From positions 23,961,724 through 24,025,723 of the forward strand of contig OW121741.1 in assembly GCA_933228675.1 (NCBI GenBank): 64,000 bases of DNA, written 5' to 3'. This DNA comes from Stomorhina lunata. Lineage: Eukaryota > Arthropoda > Insecta > Diptera > Rhiniidae. Every line of letters starts with the position of its first letter. Position 1 is the stretch's first letter. The notes under the pieces are model-generated. The model worked only from the letters and a program-made list of their open reading frames with translations, had not been told where the DNA came from and ran no database searches. A program made the translations under genes and the position numbers. Shown here one piece after another: positions 12,880-23,020 of the stretch.

Positions 12880-14272
12880 GACAAGTTTTCTATGGAAAAC
12901 TGATCGTGCGACTAGTTTTGTATAGAAAACTGTTCGTGCTACAAGTTTTCTATAGGAAAGTGTTCGTGCTACAAGTTTTCTATAGAAAACTGGTCTTGCG
13001 AAAAGTTTTCTATAGAAAACTGGTCTTGCGAAAAGTTTTCTATAGAAAACTGGTCTTGCGACAAGTTTTCTATAGAAAACTGGTCTTGTGACAAGTTTTC
13101 TATAGAAAACTGGACTTGCGACAAGTTTTCTATAAAAAACTGGTCTTGCGACAAATTTTCTATAGAAACCTGGTCTGGCGACATGTTTTCTATAGAAAAC
13201 TGTTCGTGCTACAAGTTTTCTATAGAAAACTGTTCGTGCTACAAGTTTTCTATAGAAAACTGGTCTTGCTACAGGTTTTCTATAGAAAACTGGTCTTGCT
13301 ACAAGTTTTCTATAGAAAACTGGTCTTGCGACAAGTTTTCTATAGAAAACTGCTCTTGCGACAAGTTTTCTATAGAAAACTGGTCTTGCGGAAAGTTTTT
13401 TATAGAAAACTGGTCATGCGACAAGTTTTCTATAGAAAACTGGTCTTGCGACAAGTTTTCTATAGAAAACTGGTCATGCGACAAGTTTTTCTATAGAAAA
13501 CTGGTCTTGCGACAAGTTTTCTTTAGAAAACTGGTCTTGCGACAAGTTTTCTTTAGAAAACTGGTCTTGCGACAAGTTTTCTTTAGAAAACTGGTCTTGC
13601 GACAAGTTTTCTTTGGAAAACTGGTCTTGCGACAAGTTTTCTTTAGAAAACTGGTCTGCGACAAGTTTTCTATAGAAAACTGGTCTTGCGACAAGTTTTC
13701 TATAGAAAACTGGTCTTGCGACAAGTTTTCTATAGAAAACTGGTCTTGCGACAAGTTTTGTATAGAAAAATGGTCTTGCGACAAGTTTTCTATAGAAAAC
13801 TGGTCTTGCGACAAGTTTTCTATAGAAAACTGGTCTTGCGACAAGTTTTCTATAGAAAACTGGTCTTGCGACAAGTTTTCTATAGAAAACTGATCTTGCG
13901 ACAAGTTTTCTATAGAAAACTAATCTTGCGACAAGTTTTCTATAGAAAACTAATCTTGCGACAAGTTTTCTATAGAAAACTAATCTTGCGACAAGTTTTC
14001 TATAGAAAACTAATCTTGCGACAAGTTTTCTATAGAAAACTGGTCTTGCAGAAAGTTTTTTATAGAAAACTGGTCATGCGACAAGATTTCTATAGAAAAC
14101 TGGTCATGTGACAAGTTTTCTATAGAAAATTGGTCATGCGACAAGTTTTTCTATAGAAAACTGGTCTTGCGACAAGTTTTCTATAGAAAACTGGTCTTGC
14201 GACAAGTTTTCTGGTCTTGTGACAAGTTTTCTATAGAAAACTGGTCTTGCGACAAGTTTTCTATAGAAAACT
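12880..14272. repeat. minisatellite C, 30 bp, hairpin CTTG-CGA-CAAG
   Basis: About 46 units of 30 bp combine TTTTCTATAGAAAA with CTGGTCTTGCGACAAG, whose end is the inverted repeat CTTG-CGA-CAAG. Because 30 is a multiple of three, several frames stay open on both strands for hundreds of bases and give ten-residue periodic peptides (VLRQVFYRKL and FSIENWSCDK types). I regard these ORFs as artefacts. Subfamilies (TTCGTGCTAC, CTAATCTTGC, CTTTAGAAAA) cluster locally, which indicates local duplication. Confidence 0.97.
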
Positions 14273-14584
14273 ATGGCCAAATTACCGCATTCGATCGAAA
14301 ACTCAGACTTTTAAGCGAATATTGTGAAGTATACTTTAGGGATGTTGAAAATTACTTCGATGCAAAAAGTTTATTGAAATTTGGTATCCATTTTGATTCG
14401 TTTTTTAAAACATATAGTCCAATTAAAATTATTTCACTATTGTTCATCTTTTGGCAAATAACTTCAAAAAAATATAGTAAAATGTGCATCTTTTAAATAA
14501 TTTTGATTATTCTTAAAGTATGCTACACAAATGTTTTGAAAATATCTAAGATTTCAATCAATTTCGAATGCCGTAATTTGGCCC
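14273..14584. mobile_element. MITE copy 1 (TIR type), inserted in minisatellite C
   Basis: A 312-bp element begins GGCCAAATTACCGCATTCG and ends CGAATGCCGTAATTTGGCC. It interrupts array C, which stops at AGAAAACT and resumes CTGGTCTTACGACAAG at 14585. A CT dinucleotide flanks both sides. Two further copies lie at about 19.75 and 22.13 kb. There is no coding capacity, so it is a non-autonomous DNA transposon by inference. Confidence 0.8.
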
Positions 14585-14667
14585 CTGGTCTTACGACAAG
14601 TTTAATATAAAAAACCAGTCTTTCGACATATTTTCTAAAGAAAACTGGTTCTGGTTCAAATTATATT
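14585..14667. repeat. right-hand remnant of minisatellite C
   Basis: Two or three degraded C units (GGTCTTACGACAAGTTT, then TTTTCTAAAGAAAACTGG) continue the array beyond the inserted MITE. Confidence 0.8.
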
Positions 14668-15061
14668 CTTTTGCTATCAGAAACTTTTGGCAAATCAGTT
14701 AAAATATAGTGAACCTTATACGTTTTATACTATTTAGGTTATCCTAAAAGTATGCTACATAAATGTTTCTGTTCCATCTGTCCATCTGTGTTCATTTGAA
14801 ATTATCTCTAATGTTTTACAAGTTATAGAATTATTTGCAAGAAAAGATAGATAAGTTATTGTCCTTTTGCTATCAGAAACTTTTGGCAAATCAGTAACAA
14901 TATATTGAACCTTATATGTTTTATATTATTTAGGTTATCCTTAAAGTATGCTACCCAAATGTTTCTGTTCCATCTGTCCATCTGTGTTCATTTGAAATTA
15001 TCTCTAATGTTTTACAAATTATAGAATTATTTGCAATAAAAGATGGATAAGTTATTGTCCT
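14668..15061. repeat. two tandem 196-bp units related to the MITE interior
   Basis: Two copies of about 196 bp start with CTTTTGCTATCAGAAAC at 14668 and 14864. Both contain TTTTGGCAAATCAGT and TATCCTTAAAGTATGCTAC or close variants, which also occur inside the neighbouring MITE. They are therefore likely a diverged relative of it, duplicated in tandem. Confidence 0.75.
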
Positions 15062-15969
15062 TTGTCACAAGTCCTCATTCTAAGTCATGAAAATTTAGAA
15101 ATTTCCATTGAATTGATAAGACTTTGAGGAACTTTAAGTCAAGACAATATTTTTTCCAGTTGTTGCTTAATTACTCCTCAAATTTAGAATTGAAGTGCTA
15201 AATCTTGACACCTTTTGACATATATAGTTTTTTATTTTTTTGATAAATCACTTTAATTTATTCCGAAAATCAAAAGCTGTTTGTGTCTTCAAGAAAACTA
15301 AATTAAAGCCAAGTTAAGTTTTAGTAAAAAAAAAAAAAAACCCAAAACACTTTAACATCAACAGCAAAATCTGATAATTTCTTATAAAGATGAATAATTG
15401 TAATGTTAACATCTTTATGTGTCAAAGCGGCGGCATCTTTATCATGCAACTCTTTTCTTTTTTGTTCTGTTTCCCTGATTCTTTCATTTTCTTTCAAATC
15501 AAAACGTTTGCCACATCTTGTTGTCTTAAGAGATAAGAAAAAAAAACTAAAACTTTGCATATTCATTTCCGATGTGGTCCGACATAAACCATAACTGATG
15601 GATAAAGAAGAAAAGCAAAAAAATTTAGTTATGGGGATATAAGACAATGCAACAATTTATTTATGTATGCCCCATCATACCAAAAAATGTACCTACCATG
15701 GTGTTATTTTTTTGTTGTTTAAGCGCACCGTTTTAGAGGCTATGAATGGTTTTAAGGCAGGAGGTTTTTGTTTTTTTTCTGAAGCCTTTTTTTAGTTTTT
15801 ATTCTCTTGCTCATTCATTTTCTTCATTTAGTTCATGCATTTTAGAGCTGTCAAGTTTTGTCGGTTTTAAGTCATGCCACAAAAATGTTCATGCCATGGC
15901 TGTAGTATTTTGTTTTCAACTTTTTTTTTTTACTTTGTATTGTCTTAAATACGAAATAAACATGATTTG
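15062..15969. other. unique spacer
   Basis: AT-rich. An open frame on the minus strand (15321-15647) has a charged central part but no splice sites, motif or regulatory context, so it is not called as a gene. Confidence 0.3.
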
Positions 15970-16040
15970 AAAGTAACAGCAGCAGCAACAAAAAAAAAAA
16001 CTCTAGCAACAGCAACAACAGCAGCAACATTAGCAAATAA
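15970..16040. repeat. CAG/CAA-rich simple repeat
   Basis: Interrupted CAGCAGCAACA and CAACAGCAACAACAGCAGC runs, typical of dipteran non-coding DNA. No open frame of useful length crosses it. Confidence 0.8.
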
Positions 16041-17210
16041 ACAGCTCTTTCTTAACAAAAAGGCCGAAACGTCTTTAGATTGTCTTGTTGTCTGTCATTT
16101 TGCATAATAAAATGCACAAAAGCTTATGAAAAAAAAAACCCAAATTGGAATGGCATCAGCAGCAATCTAACCCAACCAAACTTAACTAAAACAACTCACC
16201 AACCAACCGAACAACCAACCAACTGACAAACCGACGCGTCGAAACCCAAACAACAGCCTAGACCCCAGCAACATTTGCTAGTCCTGCAACACAAGATAAA
16301 CACCAACAACTTTATATAAAATTTCTTTGCAAACAAAAAAGACAACTTAAATATATCTACAACTGTAAATATTTGCTGCAACAGCAACAACCGACACTAG
16401 CAACATTTACAAAAATTGCTTCCAAATGGAAGTGTTAAAAGATTTTTTCACTTCGATTATTTAAAATGAATGAATGTTTAGGAAGGCTACAAAAAAAAAA
16501 ACACAATTCAGAAAACCCAGCTCGAATATATAAATTTAAACAACATTCGGTAGAAGACCAGAAAATAAGGCGTTCAAAGTTTGCAGTGAAAAACAAAAAA
16601 CTTCAACACGACACCTTGCAACAACGTGTTAGATTACTCACTTAAGATAAATGCCACAAAAGGTGCAATGAATAAAATTACAGAAAAACATATACAAAAC
16701 TAAATGTAGGCACACAAACTTACACACAAACTTGCACAGTGGTTTAGAGAAGACAATTGTCAAAAATATTGCTTAAACCAGCTAGAACCAGGTAAATAGA
16801 ACACTTAGGGACAGATTTGAAAAACTTTTTATTAAACACATAATTTTGGAAAAACTCCAATAATTCTTTCCAAATCAAGAAATTTTATAGAAAGCATCCT
16901 CTTCTATTCATGGAACCTTTGCATTGCTAAAATTTCACATTTAAAATTTTGAAAAAAAAAATATACATTCTTTCTTTTCAAGCCTTTTATGATTCCGGTC
17001 AAGGTTTCTATAGAATATATCCTCCTCCATAACCTGATACCCCATTTCTTAGCCCATGTTTCCTGGTTCAATGGGAATTCGTACTACTGTTACATTTTCT
17101 TCATTTCTAGTTGTTTTACAAAGCTATGTTGACTACATAACATATCTCTGTTAAACGCAATGGTTTGTGTCTGGGGTAAACAAGTAATAACCCTGAAAGC
17201 AACTTAGTTA
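16041..17210. other. unique spacer
   Basis: Contains CAACCAACC-type simple sequence near 16195-16240, then AT-rich DNA. No supported gene. Confidence 0.35.
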
Positions 17211-17212
17211 AC

Positions 17213-17514
17213 TTTAACCGTCGCTTTACCAAAGGTTTTTATGTACGTCGTTTACTTATACCCACCCGGGTGGTACTGTACATTATTACTTATGATTATA
17301 TGAGAAGATCAAGTGTTTTTTTGTATATTTTTATAAATTTTGTTTTATTTTCTTTCTTTTTATTAGTTGTAACTATTATCTCTCTTAAAATACAGTGAAA
17401 CCTGATTATAACGTATACCATAGGACAAGGTACAAATTAACAAATTAAAAAATTAACAAAAGAAAACCCAAATGGTCACCCGGGTGGGTATTGGCAAAGC
17501 GAAGGTTAACCAAA
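17213..17514. mobile_element. ~300-bp inverted-repeat element with CACCCGGGTG
   Basis: The left arm has TTTAACCGTCGCTTTACCAA (17213-17232) and TACCCACCCGGGTGG (from 17259). The right arm reads the same modules in reverse: CACCCGGGTGGGTA (from 17477) then TTGGCAAAGCGAAGGTTAAC (17491-17510). The left arm carries about 25 extra bases between its modules. CAGTGAAACCTGATTATAACG at about 17394, inside the element, resembles pogo-type termini. I infer a small fold-back or MITE-like element. Confidence 0.5.
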
Positions 17515-17535
17515 TTTCCTGTGGGATCAAAATAT

Positions 17536-18293
17536 TAGGAAATCCTTTAGACTCGCGGATGAGTGCAGTGTCTTCCAGGCAGAGATTTTTGCCATCTGGA
17601 AGGCTAGAGAGCTCATTCAGGGTCTTATAGCTGTTAACAGTGAGGTGACAATTAATTTCGATAGCCAGGCCGCGCTCAAGGCGTTGCGGGATAGTAGTGT
17701 TACCTCCAAATTAGTCAAAAAATGTAGGATAGCTCTTTTTGAGCTATCACTTTGCTATATGATTAGATTGTGCTGGGTTCCGGGTCATTGCGACATCGTT
17801 GGCAACGAAGTTGCGGACAAAGTTGTCAGACAAAGCTCAAGTCTAGACTTAAGCCAAAGAGTGTCGGATTTGGCTCCACCTATCTGTCACTTTTATCTGA
17901 GCATTAAGTCCTGGACTAGTCAGGAAACCACAAGGCTGTGGGGCAACATGGTTACGTGTAGGACATCTAGAGCTATATGGCCTAAACCGGACAGTAATGG
18001 TACTAAGCTTCTATTAGGTCTAAATAGGTCAGGCTAAAGAATATGTATAGGAATATTGGGCCATAAATTCTAGGTTACATAGGTGGGATAGCAGCATTTC
18101 AGACCTCTGCAGACTATGTCTATATGAGGATTCGTCCGAGTCGGTAGAATACATTCTCTGTCACTGTCCAAGGCTGCAAAACCTTAGACTCAAATTTTTA
18201 GACAGCAGATTCCTTGCTGACCTACAGGATCTACAACAGTGCAGGTTGATTGATATTGTAGAGTTCATCACGGGTCTCAACTGGCCTAGATAG
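17536..18293 (+). pseudogene. Jockey-like non-LTR retrotransposon remnant: RNase H and zinc knuckle
   Basis: This is the 3' end of a retrotransposon pol gene. In one frame it shows ECSVFQAEIFAIWKA (acidic residue at 17582), INFDSQAALKAL (aspartate at 17660) and LCWVPGHCDIVGNEVAD, which are the RNase H signature blocks of Jockey/R1-type elements. A stop at 18035-18037 sits where the frame should continue (SG*RICIGILGH). One extra A near 18064 then shifts the frame, after which CRLCLYEDSSESVEYILCHC reads as the C-terminal zinc-knuckle domain, ending at TAG 18291-18293. The endonuclease and reverse transcriptase parts are missing, so this is a 5'-truncated dead copy. About 250 bp of likely element 3' UTR follows. 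Confidence 0.85.
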
Positions 18294-18600
18294 GGTAGTC
18301 TTCTCTACAACTCTCTACTATCTGTTCTCTTTCTCTATCTTCATTCTTTCTTTTCTCCTTCTCTAGTAAAGGATCACAATGGACCCCTGGAGTCTCCGAG
18401 TGAAGGTGTCGTTGACACCTCCTTTATTACCTAACCTGTGGTTGATGCTTGGACTACTTTACCGAAGAAAAGTGACTATTTTAATATGGCGATGTCATTG
18501 GAGGTAGTCATTGTCCGACCTTGCATGACTTTTCAACTAACTTAAAATTAGTTTTTTATTAGTTAGTTAATAGACAAAGAAAGAAAAAGAGAAAAGTAAC
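18294..18600 (+). other. probable 3' UTR of the retrotransposon remnant
   Basis: Higher-complexity sequence (GGACCCCTGGAGTCTCCGAG and following) directly downstream of the pol stop, ending in an A-rich AAAGAAAGAAAAAGAGAAAAG stretch. Assignment is by position and composition. Confidence 0.45.
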
Positions 18601-18906
18601 ACTCTGGGTTACCTTCTTTGGAAAGGAAATAGTAGAGAAGCCAAAGGTGGCGGTGAAAAGGAGAGATAAATCTTTATATTATTCAACACTTTACAACTGA
18701 AATTGATGTTGCCGAGTCCGAATATTATGCTTAGTAGTCAACTTGCTAACCGACAAAGCCACAGCACTTAACAATAGAAAAGTAAACATCATATTATCAA
18801 TTTTAAAAAAAGAAGTCCAAAAAGTAGACAAGCATGAATGCTAAAAATAGAGTAACTTCACTGCACAGAACATGATCGCAATAAATTGTGAAATTTCTGC
18901 ATGACT

Positions 18907-19320
18907 TTGTAGTCAGATTGTAGTTAGTTGCTAAAAAGTTGACAAAAAATGAATTATTTTCGTAGTCGACTTTCGATTTGTTTGCAGGGAAGGTATCTTA
19001 ACCAGTGGAGGGCACCAAGACCTATGCAAATTTGCGATTGTATTAGTAGCAACAAAGAAAATTAAAAAAAATCCGTATTCTGTTCTCGCTCATCATTTAT
19101 GTTTCATAGCGATTGATTGATTTGTAGTTAGATTGTAGTTAGTTACAAAAAGTTGACCAAAAATGGTTAATTTCGTAGTCGACTTTCGATTTGCTTGCAG
19201 GTAATATACCAACACATATGCAAATTTCCGATTGTATTAGTAGCAGCAAAGAAAATTAAAAAAAAAACGGTATTGTGTTCTCGCTTCATAATTTCTGTTT
19301 CCTAGCGATTGATTAAATTT
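18907..19320. repeat. 215-bp tandem duplication
   Basis: TAGTCAGATTGTAGTTAGTT at 18910 recurs as TAGTTAGATTGTAGTTAGTT at 19125. The copies share GTCGACTTTCGATTTG, ATTGTATTAGTAGCA and TTCTCGCT, with small indels between them. Confidence 0.85.
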
Positions 19321-19750
19321 TTTGGTGAGAGTTTGTAAAAAACTGGAGCGTAATAGTATTCTTTGCTCTTTAAAATTGTTGTGCGTCATGCATGTGTGTC
19401 AGCAGAATTTGTTTGCCTGTAACTAGTTATAGCAAATAAATTTCTCGCCCATGGCAGATCTAAACAGACAGATGAGCTAGTAGAGCTTTTTCACTTAATT
19501 ACATCAAACATCTACTATTTTGAAAAAGCATTTTTGAGCTTAGGTCGACAACTTTGAAACTATGCAGAAGGAGATATATTCTAATAAAATTACTTACATT
19601 CAGAATTCTTAATTAGCTAGAGATTTACTATATGTGATCCGATCTATGGAAAGGGAAAAGGTGGCTTATGATTCAAAGCACAATTTCTAAAAATAAGCTA
19701 AATTTTCGAAATTCTGTTTTTGAGTCATAAGCTACCTTTGCATAGACCAT
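19321..19750. other. spacer with a long imperfect hairpin
   Basis: GATCTATGGAAA...GGTGGCTTATGATTCA (about 19640-19675) pairs with TGAGTCATAAGCTACCTTTGCATAGACC (about 19722-19749). The right arm abuts the truncated MITE copy. No gene seen. Confidence 0.4.
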
Positions 19751-20027
19751 GGGCGAATATTGTGAAGTGTACTTTAGGGATGTTCAAAGTTACTTCGATG
19801 CAAAAAGTTTATTGAAATTTCGTATCCATTTTGATTCGTTTTTAAAAATATTTATTGTTCAATTAAAACTCTTTTACTATTGTTCATCTTTTGGTAAATA
19901 ACTTCAAAAAAATATAGTAAACTGTGCATCTTTTAAATAATTTTGATTATCCTTAAAGTATGTTATACAAATGTTTTGAAAATATCTAAGATTTCGATCT
20001 ATATCGAATGCCGTAATTGGGCCCCAG
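19751..20027. mobile_element. MITE copy 2, left end missing
   Basis: Matches the other copies from GCGAATATTGTGAAGT through ATCGAATGCCGTAATTGGGCC. The left terminal repeat and first 20 or so bases are replaced by unrelated sequence. Confidence 0.8.
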
Positions 20028-20479
20028 GTCACATATAATAGTTATAATAGTTCGATTACGATAATTTTTTTTTTAATTTTTCTCAAAATTTTCAAAAATT
20101 ACGGGACATTAAAAACTTTTAGCAAATTCTAAAACCTTTTTCATATCTTAAAACTACATTTTCAAAGTTTGCAAAATTGCTTCAATTTGTATGGAAAAAC
20201 TTTCTTTTTCCAGTTTCTCTATTTAACTTGTTAATTTAAAAGATTTTGAATTGTATATTATATATTTTTTTTAACCACTGTGCACTAACTTACATATTGA
20301 AACCGAATTTCACACCAAAGACGCAGACATACATACATTTATTTCAGCTAAAGCAGCAGACGAGGGTGACCAAAGGCCCCTAATATTATAAAAATATGAG
20401 TAGCTAAAAGATATAAGTCTAAAATGTTTGACAGTGCATAAAGTTTTCTAATAAACATCAGTTTTATATTGAAAACATT
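20028..20479. other. AT-rich spacer
   Basis: No gene or clear repeat. Confidence 0.35.
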
Positions 20480-21110
20480 TTTTGTTCAATTTTCTGTAGA
20501 AACCTTTCTTTCGACCAGTTTTAATATTTTTCGCACAGTTTTCTATGGCTTTAGGTTTATATAGAAAACTTTTTCTTAGCAGTTTTGCATGATTTCAGAT
20601 TATTGAAGAAATCATGTTTTATCTGTAAAAAAATCTATCTTTTACCTCTTCTCTATAAAAAAATATTTTTCGAGCAGTTTCCAATTCATTAGGTTTCTGT
20701 ATAAAACAGCTCGAAAAACAAGTTTTGTATAGGTATGAGGTCTAGCCAGATTTTTTTATAAATAACAGCTAAAAAAAAGGTTTCTATGGAAAACTGGCCG
20801 AAAACTAGTTTCAGTAGAAAACTGACCGAAAAACTAGATTTAATAGCAAAGTGGTAAAAGGACAGGTTCCTACTGATATCTGGTCGAAAGTGAGATAATT
20901 ACAACAACAGAAATATGTAGAACTGTAGATCTTTCTATATGAAAAACTGACCGAATGACAGGTTTTCTATATGAAAAACTGTCCGAAGGCAAGTTTTCTT
21001 TAAAAAAAAGTGGCCTAAACAGAAGCAGTCTATAAAAACTGATTAAAGTTCAAGTTTTTTTTTTAGGAAACTGTCAACCTATACCACGTTTCTAACAAGA
21101 AAAGTTCGAT
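20480..21110. repeat. decayed minisatellite P, mostly reverse orientation
   Basis: Units such as GAAAACTGACCGAAAAACTA and GAAAAACTGTCCGAAGGCAAG read as the reverse complement of the P units at 5-7 kb (TTTCGGTCAGTTTTC). The first part (20480-20700) still has forward pieces, so an orientation switch lies within the block. Confidence 0.55.
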
Positions 21111-21189
21111 GTAATAAAATAGTAAAAAAATTCTTCTTTGTACTACTTTCTTATATAAATTTGTGTGAACAAAAGAAGATTTTAGAATT

Positions 21190-21910
21190 GTTGATGTTAA
21201 CAATTGTTCAATAAGACAAGTTTCAATAGAAAATTGTTTGATAAGACAGGTTTTAATAGGTAATTGTTTGATGAGACAAGTTCCGATATAAAATTGTTCG
21301 ATGAGAAAAATTTCTGTAAAAATTTGTTCGAAAAGTCAAATTTCTATAGAAAATAGTTTGATAAGACAGGTTTTAATAGGTAATTGTTTGATGAGACAAG
21401 TTCCGATATAAAATTGTTCGATGAGAAAAATTTCTGTAAAAATTTGTTTGAAAAGTCAAATTTCTATAGAAAATAGTTTGGTAAGCAAATTTCTTTAGAA
21501 AATTGTTCCTTAAAACAAGGTTCGATAGAAAATTGTTTGATGGGACAAGTTTCTATTGAAAATAGTTCGATAAGCAAAGTTCTTTAGAAAATTGTTCGAT
21601 AAAATAAATTTTTATAGAAAATTCTTTGATGAGACAAGTTTTAATGGAAAATTGTTCGACAAGACAAGTTCCGATAAAAAGTTGTTCGATGAGACAAGTT
21701 TCTATAGAAAATTGCTCGATGAGACAAATTTCAATGGAACATTTTCGATTTGAAAAGTTTCTATAGATAATTGTTCGATGAGACTAATTTATATAGAAAA
21801 TTGTTCGATAAGACAAGTTAGTTTAGAAAATTGTTTGATGAGACTAGTTTATATGGAATAAAATTCTATAGAAAATGTTTGAATGAAACAAATATCTTTA
21901 GTTTATTAGC
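21190..21910. repeat. minisatellite D, reverse orientation
   Basis: Units of about 30 bp read TTGTTCGATGAGACAAGTTT plus TATAGAAAA, the reverse complement of the D array at 24.5-26.7 kb. Positions 21241-21360 and 21361-21480 are a four-unit duplication differing at one base. Confidence 0.85.
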
Positions 21911-22126
21911 GAACTTTTGTATAGATTTGTTATAGGAAATTTTATAGAAAAATTTTTGACGTCGCTATTTTCTATAGACAACTATTCGGTATCATTCTCT
22001 TTAAACAAAGATCTATCAAACTTATTTGTTGGGAAATTGGTGTACTTCAAATATTTTTCGGTTAAAAAAAAATTACGAATTTCTTACAAGTTTTCTTCAA
22101 AAAATAGTTTTAAATTGCAGTCAAAT

Positions 22127-22453
22127 CAGGGACCAAATTACCGCATTCGATATCGATCGAAAATTCAGACTTTTATGCGATTATTGTGAAGTATACTTTA
22201 GGGATGTTCAAAATTACTTCGATGCAAAAAGTTTTCAGTAAACTTTGGTATCGATTTTGATTCGTTTTTAAAAATATATATTGTTCAATTGAATCTCTTT
22301 TACTATTGTTCATCTTTTGGCAAATAACTTCACAAAAATATAGTAAACTCTGCATCTTTTAAATAATTTTAATTATCCTTAAAGTATGCTATACAAATGT
22401 TTTGAAAATATCTAAGATTTCGATCGATATCGAATGCCGTAATTTGGCCCCAG
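22127..22453. mobile_element. MITE copy 3, most complete, 36-bp TIRs
   Basis: The element starts CAGGGACCAAATTACCGCAT and continues TCGATATCGATCGAAA. It ends with the mirror sequence TTTCGATCGATATCGAATGC then CGTAATTTGGCCCCAG. The terminal repeats match over about 36 bp with three mismatches. It is 327 bp long, AT-rich inside, with no real ORF. Target duplication is unclear. Confidence 0.85.
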
Positions 22454-22499
22454 ATTTTACCAAATTTATGCCACCGAACTTGTTATTTTTCAAAAAAAA

Positions 22500-23020
22500 A
22501 GTTCTCATAGAACAATTTTTTTTTTAGAAAATAGTTGGAATCTAACTTGATTCTTTACTAATTAAATCGTATCGTCTCCTATCTATATAAAATAGTTTGA
22601 ATAGAACTAGTTTCTTAAAAAAAAAAAAATAAAATAGTAAAAAGCAGTTTTTTAAGAACTAGTTCGTTTCAAAATAGATTCATTAGAGACGAGTTCGTAT
22701 CAAACTAGTTTCTGGAGACAACAGTTGCTATCGAACTGTAAGAAATGGTTTCTTACTTGGTTCGTAACAAATTAGTTCGTATCGCCGACTATCAATTTCT
22801 TAAAAAGTAGTATATAATTTTTTTAAACTATATCCCTTCGCAACCAACCATTTCCTTTAGAAATGGTTTCCATCGAACTGGTTTCTTTGAAAGCAATTTG
22901 CGTTAAACTAGTTTCTATAGAAAAACTATGTTTGAAAACCAGTTCGATTTGCAAACCAGTTCGATTCGCACTAGTTTCTTAAAGAGACTAATTCGATTCA
23001 AACTTGTTTGTTTAGAATTT
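22500..23020. repeat. degenerate ACTAGTTTCT / AGTTCGTATC repeat
   Basis: Variants of ACTAGTTTCTTAA and AGTTCGTATCAAACTAG recur irregularly. ACTAGT is palindromic, as in the other families. Unit length is not stable enough to define. Confidence 0.4.

Noticed and set aside
12906..14111. Long overlapping ORFs (up to 236 codons) on both strands in array C
   Set aside because: The unit is 30 bp, so open frames repeat every ten codons on both strands. The peptides are pure translations of the repeat, with no start context or conserved domain.
15321..15647. 108-codon minus-strand ORF with a charged stretch
   Set aside because: Flanked by homopolymers, ends in poly-F from a T run, no domain; possible but unsupported.
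22173..22355. ORFs across MITE copy 3
   Set aside because: They are shared fragments of a non-coding MITE, and the frames are not conserved between its copies.
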